From Aphidius gifuensis (lineage: Eukaryota; Arthropoda; Insecta; Hymenoptera; Braconidae): a stretch of 64,000 bases of DNA. Shown here piece by piece: positions 46,950 through 59,224 of the stretch. The notes below the pieces were generated by a model. That model searched no databases and was not told the origin of the DNA. It was given only the letters and a program-made list of their open reading frames with translations. The position numbers and the translations under genes were made by a program. Positions within the stretch are counted from its first letter, which is position 1; each line of letters begins with the position of its first letter. The stretch is taken from positions 12,701,404 to 12,765,403 of the forward strand of contig NC_057788.1 of assembly GCF_014905175.1 (NCBI RefSeq). Reading direction: 5' to 3'.

Positions 46950-47422
46950 GAGTCAATTGTTTGTTGAAGAAATTTTTTTATTCACACAAAAAAAAAGCGT
47001 CTATTCAAAGATATTTTTCCTTGGAAATCAATTGACGCGATGGCGCTCAAGGGGCAGCCGGAGATTGTATCGTTCAAGAGCGGCGTGAGGGAAAAAAAAA
47101 ATGTACTGTTTGTTTACAATTCTTGATTCTGAAAAAAAGGAATTTTTTTTTGTTCTTGTGTAATAGCTGAACAGCTACATTTATCTAAAACTTATTATTT
47201 GAAGAGTGATAAAATTCATTGTATTCGATAATGAATTGAATTGTTTGTTTTTAATTATATTTATCGGATTCATTAATTTTTTTATTGTTATTATTGTGAC
47301 ATCATGGGAAATAAACTGAACAAAAGAAAAAAGTGTTCTAAAAGTTATGCATGGTATAAAAAGTAAGTATATATTTTTATTAAAATTAAAAATTATATTT
47401 GGCACTTTCTTTTAGTATATTA

Positions 47423-48250
47423 GTTATAAGCAAAGCCGGGAAGTTCGTCTGTTATTTCAGCTTGGCTTAAATACCATGGCAACATGGTGAAATATAGTGA
47501 AAAAAAAAAGACGGTCTGAACCTCGTACATGGAAAAAATGGCCTGAAAAAATGGCCTTTTTTTTTTGGCCTCTTAAAAATGGCCCTTTAAAATGGCCTTA
47601 TATTTTTGGCTTCTTTAAAATGGCCTTATATTTTTGGCCTCTTAAAAATGGCCTTACTTTTTTTGGCTTCTTAAAAATGGCCTTTAAAAAATGGCCTTAT
47701 ATTTTTGGTCTCTTAAAAATGGCCTTATATTTTTGGCTTCTTAAAAATGGCCCTTTAAAATGGCCTTATTTTTTTGGCTTCTTAAAAATGGCCTTAAAAA
47801 AGGCCTTATGTTTTTGGCCTTTTAAAAAAGGCTTTATGTTTTTGATCTGAGAAAATGTCTACACCTTAAATTTTGCATCAACGCTGTAAAATTAAAAATT
47901 ATAAAATAAATTATCTTCACATTATCACATTTTTAAAAGGCCAAAAACATAAGGCCTTTTTTAAGGCCATTTTTAAGAAGCCAAAAAAAATAAAGCCATT
48001 TTTAAGAGGCCAAAAATATAAGGCCATTTTAAAGGGCCATTTTTAAGGAGCCAAAAATATAAGGCCATTTTTAAGAGGCCAAAAATATAAGGCCATTTTA
48101 AAGGGCCATTTTTAAGAGGCCAAAAAAAAAAGGCCATTTTTTCCATGTACGAGGTTCAGCTCGTCTTTTTTTTAACTATATTTCACCATGTTGCCATGGT
48201 ATTTACGGCAAGCTGAAATAACAGACGAACTTCCCGGCTCTGGTTATAAG
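47423..48250. mobile_element. Foldback element copy 2 with perfect 8-bp duplication
   Basis: The element (47431-48242, 812 bp) begins CAAAGCCGGGAAGTTCGTCT and ends with the near-exact reverse complement. GTTATAAG precedes it (47423-47430) and follows it (48243-48250). An 8-bp duplication and CA(A/G)AG tips are hAT-like. Arms match copy 1 at 36.9-37.5 kb. The interior is an array of GGCCTTATATTTTTGGC and TTTAAAAATGGCC units, broken by a unique stretch at about 47830-47930. It sits in the first intron of the Mutator-YqaJ gene. Confidence 0.9.
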
Positions 48251-48283
48251 TAATATAAATTTATGATGACAACTTTCTTTTAG

Positions 48284-49283
48284 AAGACAAAAAAAAACAT
48301 GCTGTGATGATGATGTCTTGGACAATGTTCAACATAATTTAAATAACTCATCCTTTTGTCAAGAAGACGATAAAGTTAATTTAAAAATAAAAGAAAATCT
48401 AACAAATTTACTTGATAAATCACCAAACAAAACATTTCATCCAAATGTCTTTATAAATGCAAAAAATACATTCACTGCACCATTTGAAAATGTAAATAAC
48501 AACATAAATTCACAAAATAGTCCAATGGATCAAGATGTTGATGTACAATCACATTATACATCATCTGATGAACTGGTTCCCAGTCAACAGTATATTGAAT
48601 CATATGAGTAAGTAATTCTGTAACACAGCAATTAGATTTTTTAATTCAATACAAAACCTTTTTTTTTATTTTTTTTTCGTTTTCAATACACACGTGTATT
48701 TATTTAGTTAATTATTAATTCATGATTACTTTTTTTTCAGTAGACAAAATGAATCAAGTTGTCATGATGATGTCTTGGACAATGTTCAACATAATTTAAA
48801 TAACTCATCCTTTTGTCAAGAAGACGATAAAGTTAATTTAAAAATGAAAGATAATCTAACAAATTTACTTGATAAATCACTAAACAAAACATTTCATACA
48901 AATGTATTTATCAATGCAAAAAATACATACACTGCACCATTTAAAAAAGTAAACAACAACTTAAGTTTACAAAATAGTTCAATAGACAAAGATGTTGATG
49001 AATACAATCAAGACAGTTTAGATGATACATTATTTCAAGAAGGCAACACAGTTGAATTAAAACCAAAAAACAATATTACAATTTTTCCTGGTGAAAGAAA
49101 GAACAAACAACTGTTTACGAATGAGTTAATTGAGGCAAAAAATACGGATGCTGTACCATATGAGAAAGTACATCATACCTGGAATTTACAGAATAGTTCA
49201 ATTGAGAAAAGTGTTGATGTACAATCACATTATACATCATCTGATGAACCAATTTTTAGTCAAAAATGTTGTAAAACATATGC
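48284..49283 (+). repeat. Tandemly duplicated exon pair
   Basis: Exon 2 (48284-48607) and exon 3 (48741-49283) begin with nearly identical sequence (DNVQHNLNNSSFCQEDDKVN, then LLDKS, then FINAKNT). Exon 3 also contains an internal second copy of the later part (ending VQSHYTSSDE). Both keep their acceptor and donor and the same phase. Confidence 0.85.
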
Positions 49284-51785
49284 GTAAGTAATTCTGTAAC
49301 ACTACAATGAGATTTTGTCATTTAAAAGGAAATAATTTTATTATTTTGTTTTTTTCAATATGCCAATCAACAGACATGTATTTATTTATTTACAATTTTT
49401 TTTTTAGGCGCAAAAAAAAACCAAGGTATGATGATGAACCACTGAATCATGAAACATTCGGTTCAAACATGTCTCAAGTATCTACTGATAAAGTATCTGA
49501 ATCTTGACAATACAAAGCATCTGTCCAAGAATATAAGTACAATTCGAGAAACTATCAACTTACTGTCTTATATATTACCTAAACGTTTCGAAGATATTCA
49601 AATTAACGATAATAAAGTAATTGATGTAGTCTATTTTTTTAAGAGTTTGCATCAACAGTTTGATAAACACGATATGTCATGCCCATGTCTTTTCAAGGAT
49701 ATGAAAATTTTTAAATCACAAGACTATGGACTACAATGTAAAATTCATTTCAAGTGCCAAAACTGCGGCTTTGTTGGTAATGTTTATACAAATTCACTTG
49801 AAAAAAAAATATCTATAAACGAAGCTGCAGTTATAGGTAGTTTAACATCAGGAAATGGTTATAATACTACACAGGAGTTACTGGCAACATTGGGTGTTAG
49901 GTTCATGTCACATAGTACATATGAAAACATACGTATGTATAAAATTGATAACCTCATTAACAAGGTAGCAGCAGAATCACTTCAAGAAGCTATCAATGAA
50001 GAAATAAATATAGCCAAGAATAAAGGCTTTGTTACTCGAGATGGTATACCGTTGTTGACTGTTGAAATAAATGGAGCGTGGTCAAAACGATCATACAAAG
50101 GAGGAAGGTACGATGCTCTATCTGGTTTAGCTGTCATCATTGGTTCACGTACAAAAAAAATTCTTTTTATTGGAATGAGAAATAAATATTGTTCTGTATG
50201 TGAGACAATGAAAAGACTAAAGAAGCAGCCTGATCCAAATCATGAAAAATTTTGCTGGAAAAATTATAATAGGGATGACCCATCAACAGGAATGGAAGTA
50301 GATATACTTGCTGAGGGCTTTCGACAAAGTTTACCATTGTATAATGTAATTTTTAAAACCGTGATAGGTGATGGTGACAGCAGCGTGTACAAGAAATTAT
50401 CTGACATAAACCCATATGGACATTTAGGAATTCATATAGAAAAAATAGAGTGTGTAAATCATCTGTATAGAAATTTCGGTAAAAAGCATACCAATTCCAG
50501 ACAAAGTCAAAGAAATGCTGCCACAAGGTCGTATTACGGAATTACGCAATCGTGTAAAAACAAGTGGAAGGTTATTGAGAAAACTTTTGATAGAATAGAC
50601 AGAAGATTTGATCAAAGAAGATATTTCAATCGACGATAAGGTAAAACAGTTGATAAATAGTATAACTCCAATAGTGAACCATGTCTTTGGTGATCATCAG
50701 CTTTGTAATTCTTCTGAGACAAACTGTGATTTTAAAGAAGAAAACATAATAAAAATCCTGAAGACAAGTAGCATGTTTTCTCAGGTGCTAACAATTGTTA
50801 ATTCTTTAAAATTACATGCTAGAGGTCTCATATTGAATAAAACAACCAATCAAGCTGAATCTAGTCACGCACAAAGTAATAAATTCACGACGAGTATTTT
50901 TTGGTAAACGAAATAGCTATAACTTAAGAAGTTTATGTGCCCAATACAGACTAATTTACTTGATGCTTTAGAAAAAATTTTTTCATACGGAAATAATATT
51001 GTTTCTCGTACTATAACAGATTTGATCGATAGTCGTCAAGCTGGAAATCATAGTACTCGAAAATATAGACTGAAAATTAAATTTACAAAAAAAAAATATA
51101 ATTACACCGGGGAAGACAAGAATTATGGCCTAAAATGTCACAAAGCTGATATTCCAACAAAAGATTATTCAATGCTTGTTGAAGACTGCACCAAAGAGTT
51201 AAAAATGCGTCAAAACAATCGGTTAGAAATTGAAAGTACAACAAAATGTCAAGATGCTAGCCAAGAGTGGAAAGATTACTGAAAAGATATTTTAACTGCA
51301 TCTCATTTTTAAGGGACAGATTTGTCATTTGAAACCAACAACGTCTTGCTCAACACTGGTCACTACAATCCGTTATGGTTCTAATAGTGTTACAAATTTT
51401 ATGAAACTAAGTAAAGAAACTGAAGGGGATGCAATAAAAAAGTTGAGTCTGCTCATAAAAAAAAAAAATTTTACCTAGTGGACTATGGATTGATAGTAAT
51501 TACTGGTATATTGGAGCAACACCAGACGGCCTTGTTGAAGATGATGGAACAGTGGAAGTTAAATGTTTGGCTTCTGCATCAGGTAAAACGATAAAAGGAG
51601 CCTTAACACCACGAAGTTACCACAGGCGTATATTTGACAGAAACGACATAAATAGTATGAATCAAAATTATAATTATTTTTATCAAGTCCAAGGCCAGTT
51701 AAATGTGACACAACGAGAATATTGCTTTTTCGCTGTTTACACACTGATAAGAAAAATCTAAAAAATAATATGATCTATGATCAAA

Positions 51786-53960
51786 AGGCACGGTAGTGCC
51801 TCGCGTCAAGTATGAGAAAAAAAAAAAAAGTGGGAGAAACGAGATTTAACTACCGTGCCTATATATTATCGACACAAAGCTAACCCTAACCCTCCAATTC
51901 CTCGGGAAATTATTTTAAAATATGATTGATCAGATAAATATATTATGTCTTCTGATCATTTTATTAAATCAATTTCACACTATAAAAAAACAGATTTTTT
52001 AGAAGTATACTTTTCTTTTAAACTTCAAAATCATTTTCAGAAATTGCGCTTTTCTTGAAATTCTTATAAAACCTTACCGCACTCTGACAAACATTATAAA
52101 ACCAACATCAGATCAAAGCATTATGGCTGCCAAGTCCAGAGCAATTCACAACCTTATAAAATAAAAATTGAGCAATAATAGTAGAATGGTGTGAAAGAAC
52201 CTTTATTTATATCATATACAGTATTCAATATCGCAGCGATGGTGCGCGCGCCATATGCCGTTGGGATATAGGCGCGAATTCTACTCATCAGGAGTGCTAA
52301 TGTGTGCTAATATACAACATACACATGCTTACTGATGAACGTAATCCAGAGCAATTCGACAACCTTATAAAATAAAATTGAGCAATAATAGTAGAATGGT
52401 GTGAGAGAACCTTTATTTATATCAGTACAGTACAGTATTCAATATCGCAGCGATGGTGCCTCCGCCATGCTCCGCCATATGCCGTTGGGATATGGGCGCG
52501 AATCCTGCTCATCAGGTGTGCTAATGTACTAATATCAAGAGGCACGGTAGTGCCTCGCGTCAAGTATGAGAAAAAAAAAAAAAAGTGGGAGAAACGAGAT
52601 TTAACTACCGTCCCTATATATTATCGACACAAAGCTAACCCTAACCCTCCAATTTCTCGGGAAATTATTTTAAAATATGATTGATCAGATAAATATATTA
52701 TGTCTTCTGATCATTTTATTAAATCAATATCACACTTTTTTATAGAAAAAAAAAACAGATTTTTTAGATGTATACTTTTCTTTTAAACTTCAAAATCATT
52801 TTTAGAAATTGCGCTTTTCTTGAAATCCTTATAAAACCTTACCGAACTCTGACAAACATTATAAAACCAAAATCAGATCAAAGCATTATGGCTGCCAAGT
52901 CCAGAGCAATTCACAACCTTATAAAATAAAAATTGAGCAATAATAGTAGAATGGTGTGAAAGAACCTTTATTTATATCATATACAGTATTCAATATCGCA
53001 TCGTTGGTGCTACAGTATTCAATATCGCAGCGATGGTGCGCGCGCCATATGCCGTTGGGATATGGGCGCGAATCCTGCTCATCAGGTGTGCTAATGTACT
53101 AATATACAACATACACATGCTTGCTGATAAACGTAACCTTTTATTTATACATCCCTTTGTCTTTATCGTGCCTTTGTTTCTTGTGCCTTTTGTAATATAT
53201 TATTTGATTGATGTGAAAAATATTCTGTCTTCTGATCATCTTATAAATTAATTGAAACTTTTTAATAAAAATAAAAACAGATTTTTAAGATGTATACTTT
53301 TTTTTAAAACTTTAAAATCATTTTCAGAAATTGCGTTTTTCTTGAAGATTATTTAAAACCTTACTGCACTCTGACAAACATTATAAAACCAAATCAGAGA
53401 AAGCAATATGGTTCCCAAATGCAGAGCAATTTGACAACATCATAAAAATAAAATTGTGCAAGGTAATAGTAGATGGTGTGGGAAACCTTTATATTTACTT
53501 CAGTATCCAATATCGCATCGATGGCGCAAACTAAATAATGATACTTTAAGCTATGTTCCCAAGTCACATGTTATTGTTTATTTCTCTTTCCATCAAGTTT
53601 AATGAGTTTTTTTTTTTACATCATATGTAAACAAAAATATAAAATATTTTTATTTACGAAAGGATTTATTTTTGAATTTTTAAATCATCTGCCAGAAGCA
53701 TCGGTCTATAGAGCTAGAAAGCTAACATATTTAGATGGTGTGAAAAAACCTTTGTATATGTCAGTATAGTATTCAATATCGCATCGATGGTGCGCGCGCC
53801 ATATGTTGTTGGGATATAAGCGCGAATCTCAGGTCTGTAAAGTTAGCACATGCCAGTCATGCTAATTATGGTAATATATACAACATACACATGTTTGCTG
53901 ATGAACGTAACCTGTTGTTTATATAGCTTTCCGTTGTTATTGTGCTTTTGGGAATATATA
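51786..53960. repeat. Tandem/segmental repeats of a 400-750-bp block
   Basis: GGCACGGTAGTGCCTCGCGT occurs at 51786 and 52541, each followed by the same sequence up to CAGAGCAATTCACAACCTTA and GTGCGCGCGCCATATGCCGT. Further partial copies start near 53130 and 53690, and one lies at 59.2-59.7 kb. The block starts with a short palindrome (GGCACGGTAGTGCC). No stable open frame crosses the copies. Confidence 0.85.
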
Positions 53961-56460
53961 TATATATATTATTATGTTCCTTATATAAAAAGGACAGTTG
54001 TCATCGATCTTCCTAAGATTTGATTGGTTATTTGGTTCTCTTTGTCATTCTCATGTCATTTGTCATTCTGTCTTTGTCGGTTGTTAATGAAATAAATAAA
54101 CAAATTTTCTTTCTCAGTCACTCACATTTTTTTTTTTTTTCCTGTCGTTAAGGTAATCAATAAATTTATTTGTTTATATATTTTGAAATCAAGATTTGAC
54201 AGATCGCTTGAACAAAAAATAGTCTTTAAATTATAATAACTGTTTTTATTGATAATAAATGAACTGATTTATATATAACTTTATTAATATGATGATGGAA
54301 AAATCAATAGGCTTATGTACAAGAAAATAAAAGTATGTATCTATATAATATCCACATACATTTTATTAGAAAACAAAAAAAAGAATCATTTTATTCACAA
54401 TTTTATTGACAATTGAGAATGTAATCATTCTATTTTGACAAAAAAAAAAACTGATTATTTCAGTATAACTATTGATAAATATATGACTGTTATAATTTAT
54501 TGATGGAACTGGTCATGTTGATATGATTAATGGCATAGGTGTTTATTTTTATAATTTCTTCTTTCACATCTTATAAATAATTCACGAAAATGAGTAATGT
54601 CACACTTTGTTTAGAAGTTGTGGTGAATTATGTAATGAAAAGAAATTGAAACAAATAAAATGAGGATTCGAATCTTTAAAGGTAATAATATGTTGGTGTT
54701 TTCTTGATATTAGTCATGATCTCACTAAAATTTCATTGGAAAATATTTATTAGTCTTACAAGATTTTCATGTATCTAAGCTAGGCAATTTTTTTGAAGAA
54801 GTTCTTTGATCAGGCTGGCCTTAATAAAGAGAAGTTAAGGTTTTCTTCATCAATTCTTGATCAGGCTGGCCTTATTAAGGATAAGTTAAGGGTTCCTTGA
54901 TCCAATCTTGATCGAGTTATCCTTAATCAAGAATCTTGATCAAATTTCGATCAGGCTTCCAGTGTTAAGGGAACATTGATCAAGTCTCAATCAAGACTTG
55001 AAGTCAAATCGGGCTAGCCTGACCAGATTTCCACTCGGGATCATATTTATAAAGAAGAATTTTTTTTTTAAAAATACTTAAGAACATAATAATTCGCTCT
55101 GTGTGAATGAATGATTAATTAATCAAAAATATACATACCCCTGAAAACGGAATAGTAAAATGGAAAATGTTTGAAGTAAGCACAAAAATGTTATAAAGAA
55201 ATGGATTTTTTTTCGACAAAGGTTGCCGGAAATTTCATTGTTTTATAAATTATATGTTATTCGTGAAAATATAATGTCGAAATTTTTTTGAAAATTAATA
55301 ATCAACATAAATGAAAAATAATTGAAAAAGAAGATTTTAGAATAGGCGCATGATTTTTCAGATCTTTAGTTTATGATTTGACAAATGGCTCAAGAAAAAC
55401 GAAATATTAGCCACTTTTTGAATTTATTTTATCTACAAGTCGTGGTAAATATAAAACTGCATAAAATAAAGAGTTATAATCATTTCATGAAATTGTTTGG
55501 AGATTTTTATTGAGGGTGAGTTTGAAGTCTCAGATTCATAGTTTCACAAAAATTCTATTTAGAAATATATGTTTTATGTACATGACTTGAAGCAGGAAAC
55601 GTCGTATTTCGTGTACAAGTTATAGCAAATATAAAAAAGAGTCAAAATTGATTTTAAAATTTTTTAGGATAGAAGTACTGCACGGACAAAAATGAAAAGT
55701 AAAATTTATCATAAAAAAATTGTATAATTAATATTTTACGGAGGAAAAGAAGAATCTAAGGACAAAATCAAATGAAAATTACCTATTAATAAAATGAAAA
55801 AACGGAGACGTGTTTTTATATTTTTTTAATATGAATTTTACAATTTAAAAAAATAAAACACAAGCTTAACCATATTAATTTATAAAATTTACATTTTTTT
55901 TTTCCTGTCGTTATTTTCATGAGGTGTTTTTTGAATATAGGAATCATGATTTCGGGAAAATTCTATTTAGAAATATTTTATTATGAACATTAGTAATTTT
56001 GAAATGAATGTTTGAAATAAAAGAATCGAAAATAAAGTGATCGAGACTTTGATGAATAAAGTATTATGGGTAAATTATGAGAAGGGTTTTTTAAAAGACA
56101 TAAGAAAACATGATTATAGTTTGCTCTTTTCGTAACTGAATGATTAAGTTATCAAAAATATTCAGCCATGAAAAACTGAATAGTAAAATAAAAAATATTC
56201 GAACTAAACATCCACAAAAATGTCATAAAGAAATGAGTTTTGCTTCAACAGTGGCTGTACGAATTTGTTTAAACTCTATCTTTTTTAAAAATTGTCTTTT
56301 ATTCGTGTGAACAGAGTGTTGTTTTTTATTTTAAATTATTACTAAATAATTGAAACATGAATGTGAATTACTATTTTTACAAAATAGCTCAATGAATAAT
56401 GACATCAAGAGAAAGTATGATTGTGATAATATTTTTTAAAAAACTATCTTCTCATTTTTA
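53961..56460. other. No gene; one TTGATC-rich stretch
   Basis: Bases 54810-55030 repeat TTGATCAGGCTGGCCTTA and related TTGATC segments about every 60-70 bp. The rest is AT-rich and unremarkable. Confidence 0.5.
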
Positions 56461-56471
56461 TAAGAAAAACA

Positions 56472-56488
56472 GGCGCGCGAAGCGCGCC
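56472..56488. other. Perfect GC-only hairpin
   Basis: GGCGCGC-GAA-GCGCGCC: a 7-bp GC stem with a GAA loop, in an otherwise AT-rich region. Confidence 0.8.
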
Positions 56489-56696
56489 CAGTGATCTCGT
56501 ATTATATAAAAAATATTCATAATTATATATTTATTTGGTTTAAATTTGGATATTAATTGTGAAGGTAATTAATATTATAATAATACAATAAATAAATAAA
56601 ATCAATATAGATTGATGCATATAGTAATTAAGTATTGTGTGCAATTGTGTGATATTTTGGTGACAATTCATTTTCATTTACAAATGAAAAACAATA

Positions 56697-57040
56697 GAAG
56701 AAAAGAATGAAATTAAATGTAACCAGTGCAATAAAATTTTTAGTGAAAAAAGTAGTTTTTATGCTTATACAAGTTGAATTCATAAAATTGAGCTGGTTAA
56801 GACAATAACTGAAAACGAAACTTGTGTATACTGTGATGAAAAATATGCAAATAAAACAAACTTGTATTATCACTATTCACATTTTCATCAAGTCTCAGAT
56901 TATCAAACTATGAATTGTCCATTCGTAGGTTGTGATGAATCTGTGAATATATAAGTATACTTATTTAAAACTGAGAAAACGCATTTGAAACAAGCATCAT
57001 TATCCAGTGAAGATGGAAGAATTTGCTTTTAATGATGATA
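56697..57040 (+). pseudogene. C2H2 zinc-finger fragment
   Basis: One plus-strand frame reads KNEIKCNQCNKIFSEKSSFY, a stop, then ETCVYCDEKYANKTNLYYHY, then SHFHQVSD and MNCPFVGCDESVNI, another stop. C-x2-C with a hydrophobic core and H-x3-H is seen in the second finger; the first and third are incomplete. The following segment (57150-57345: HGLEGYRVETKKGHFF, QYICNCNFKK) recalls the Mutator/ZSWIM-type domain often found after such fingers, so this may be the start of a dead transposon-like gene. Confidence 0.5.
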
Positions 57041-57254
57041 GTGATTACAATGTTATTTGTTCATTAATTCATTTAATTAATAATAATTAGTGTGATATTT
57101 TCTAATATAAATTATATTTATTCATTGTAAAATATATTATTTATACAGATTTCATGGATTGGAAGGGTATAGAGTTGAAACTAAAAAAGGACACTTCTTT
57201 ATAATAAAAGATACGAAGAGCAGAGTTTTGGGTACTTCCAACACCAAAAGACAA

Positions 57255-58475
57255 TACATCTGCAATTGCAACTTTAAAAAAATTCAAAACCACTGTATGT
57301 CCATCTATGATGGATGTTACAAGTGTTAAAGATCCTGACAATAATAATCAAAGTAAGGGTGCGAACTCACGACAAGCTAAAATTTCCGATTATAAACATG
57401 GCGGCTATAAAAATAACCAAAAAGTAACTAAATTCACTAAATTATCACTGAATTAACTACTATCTACTGAATCAACTGCAAACCCGTGGTGTCTCTCCGT
57501 GACTGCAGAAAAGCTTGACACCACCAAGCTTGTTCTAAAATCACGGATTCGCGATAAATTTCGTAAATTTAGTTACTTTTTTGGTGATATTTATAACTGC
57601 CATTTTTGCAAGCGGAAATTTTAGCTTGTCGTGAGTTCGCACCCTAAAATTGATGTCAAGTATTGGTTATTTGATTGTAGAAAACCTTAAATTTTCCAAA
57701 AAAAAATTTAAATCTTTTAATACCAAATAAAAATACCACATTCATTTTACAAGAACTTATTGATCAATCACTATCATTGTGGCACAAAGGGGTTTAATAC
57801 ATGTGTCGATTGTTTTAGATCAACGAAAATTCTAAGAAAGATTGAGGTCCTCAAAATTAATGATATCATTGTTTTAGACCAATAAATTTGAATGGTCAAG
57901 TAAAAATGATAATTGCTTAATCAAAGGAATACCCACTTCTAAAATTCACATTTGTGGTTCTACCAAGACGGCTAGAAAGAAGGAGAGTCAACTCCGTACA
58001 TTGGAAATGGGACAAAATATGTCCTGTACCTCGAGCTTCTCAAATTTGCCAATTTGGCGCTGATTGGGTTCTACGTATAAAGTTAGTTATTTCGTCAGTT
58101 ATTTCCGCAAGAATACTAGCTGGATAAAAATTGATAGTTTGTTCGTTGCTAGCAAAAACATATACTTTTTAATATTATCGTTTTTTCTATCGAATGATTA
58201 AAGGACTTCACAAAAAGATGTGATATCTAAACAAAAAAAGAAACACAGTTTTTTTTACAAAAAGGAGCGTCAAGTATTCGAAATCCCCACTAATTATGTG
58301 ATTATAGTAATTTTATTTTATATTGATATTTATTAATTTTTTAGATACAAAAAGATATAATACCAAAATAAGTCAAGAAGGAAATATTAAACGCATATAA
58401 TTAAGTCTTAATCTTTGACAAAATTTTATACTTGACCCGCCCGGTTCTTCCCAAATAAAATTTAAAGACTTTCAC
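57255..58475. repeat. Segmental duplication, copy P
   Basis: Matches 59698-61310 (copy Q) in the same orientation, including the coding-like tail ICNCNFKK, a MITE, GTGGCACRAAGGGGTTKR, CAACTCCGTACATTGGAAAT and CTATCGAATGATTRAAGGAC. Copy Q carries about 360 bp (60115-60475) and about 80 bp (60925-61005) that P lacks. Confidence 0.8.
57356..57645. mobile_element. MITE, terminal repeats AGGGTGCGAACTCACGAC
   Basis: A 290-bp element with about 33-bp terminal inverted repeats: AGGGTGCGAACTCACGACAA, then GCTAAAATTTCCG, and its reverse complement at the right end. A near-palindromic centre (AAGCTTGACACCACCAAGCTT) is present. No unambiguous target duplication. A second copy (59795-about 60068) has a decayed right end and identical flanks, so it arose by segmental duplication. 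Confidence 0.85.
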
Positions 58476-59215
58476 ACTAATGCAGATCTACTGAAATTTA
58501 GTAGTCGTTCACTTTCAACATAAATGTATGCGTAGTCACAACTTTGCAACTTTATTATAGTAGTTTCATATAAAAAAGACAAGAATAGAGTGTGACAAGT
58601 GTGATTTTTTTGAAAATCTATGAAAAGTATTTGAATTATATTAAATTAATGTCTTAGAGCTCAAACGCACGACAAGCTAACTTTTGCTTGTAAACATGGC
58701 TGACGTAATTCTGAGTGATCTAAGCATGCGCAACACGTAAAATTACTAGAAAAACCACGATGGCTGGGGACATATTACTAGTTTTATGGGAATTAGGACG
58801 GCCATGTTTACAAGTTCGACACAACCCAACTCGTTGCGCGTGCTCAGTATATATATGTATATATATATATATATATTTTTTTAAACATGCCGGAAAGTTA
58901 ACAAGATTGTACGCTGCCAGTCCTAAGCCTAGATAAAATGTGAAGGGTACATATTTATAATAAGGGATAATTGGAAAATACCATTAACTCTGTTGTCGAG
59001 ACGTGTGTAGGCTTTAAATTTTATTTGGGAAGAACCGGGCGGGGTCAAGTATAAAATTTTGTCAAAGATTAAAACTTAATTATATGCGTTTCATATTTCC
59101 TTCTTGACTTATTTTGGATTATACTGTAAATTAAAACAAAATCATCAATATAAAAAAAATACTATAACACAAATTGTGAGTTTCAATCATGACGCTTCCT
59201 TTTTTAAAAACAACT
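58200..59215. repeat. Large palindromic block A
   Basis: The left arm (about 58225-58470) runs from AAACACAGTTTTTTTTAC through CGAAATCCCC to CCGCCCGGTTCTTCCCAAAT. The right arm (about 59010-59215) is its diverged reverse complement. The middle contains part of a second MITE family (58655-58855) and an AT microsatellite near 58850. Confidence 0.75.
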
Positions 59216-59224
59216 GTTTACACG

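Larger units (their letters stand above)
47304..51761 (+). pseudogene. Mutator-like transposase joined to YqaJ-like nuclease
   Basis: Exon 1 (47304-47362, MGNKLNKRKKCSKSYAWYKK) joins in phase to 48284-48607, 48741-49283 and 49408 onward. Exons 2 and 3 are tandem duplicates. After a frame change near 49497 comes the transposase region: CQNCGFVGNVYTNSLEKK, DGIPLLTVEINGAWSKRSY, the CSVCETMKR zinc-type motif, IGDGDSSVYKKL, then after further frame changes NHVFGDHQLC. The tail reads CHLKPTTSCSTLV (about 51325), PSGLWIDSNYWYIGATPDGL, VEVKCLASASG (Glu-x-Lys) and NYFYQVQGQLNVTQREYCFF, the order of YqaJ/lambda-exonuclease-like recombinases. D and E-x-K acidic residues of the nuclease core are present. 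At least four frame changes disable this copy. The coupling suggests one polypeptide or adjacent genes of one transposon. Confidence 0.72.

Noticed and set aside
47497..47850. 117-codon frame rich in WPLKNGL
   Set aside because: Lies wholly in the interior array of the second foldback element.
51880..51900. CTAACCCTAACCCT, telomere-like
   Set aside because: Only two repeat units, recurring as part of the larger dispersed block (also near 52635); no telomeric array.
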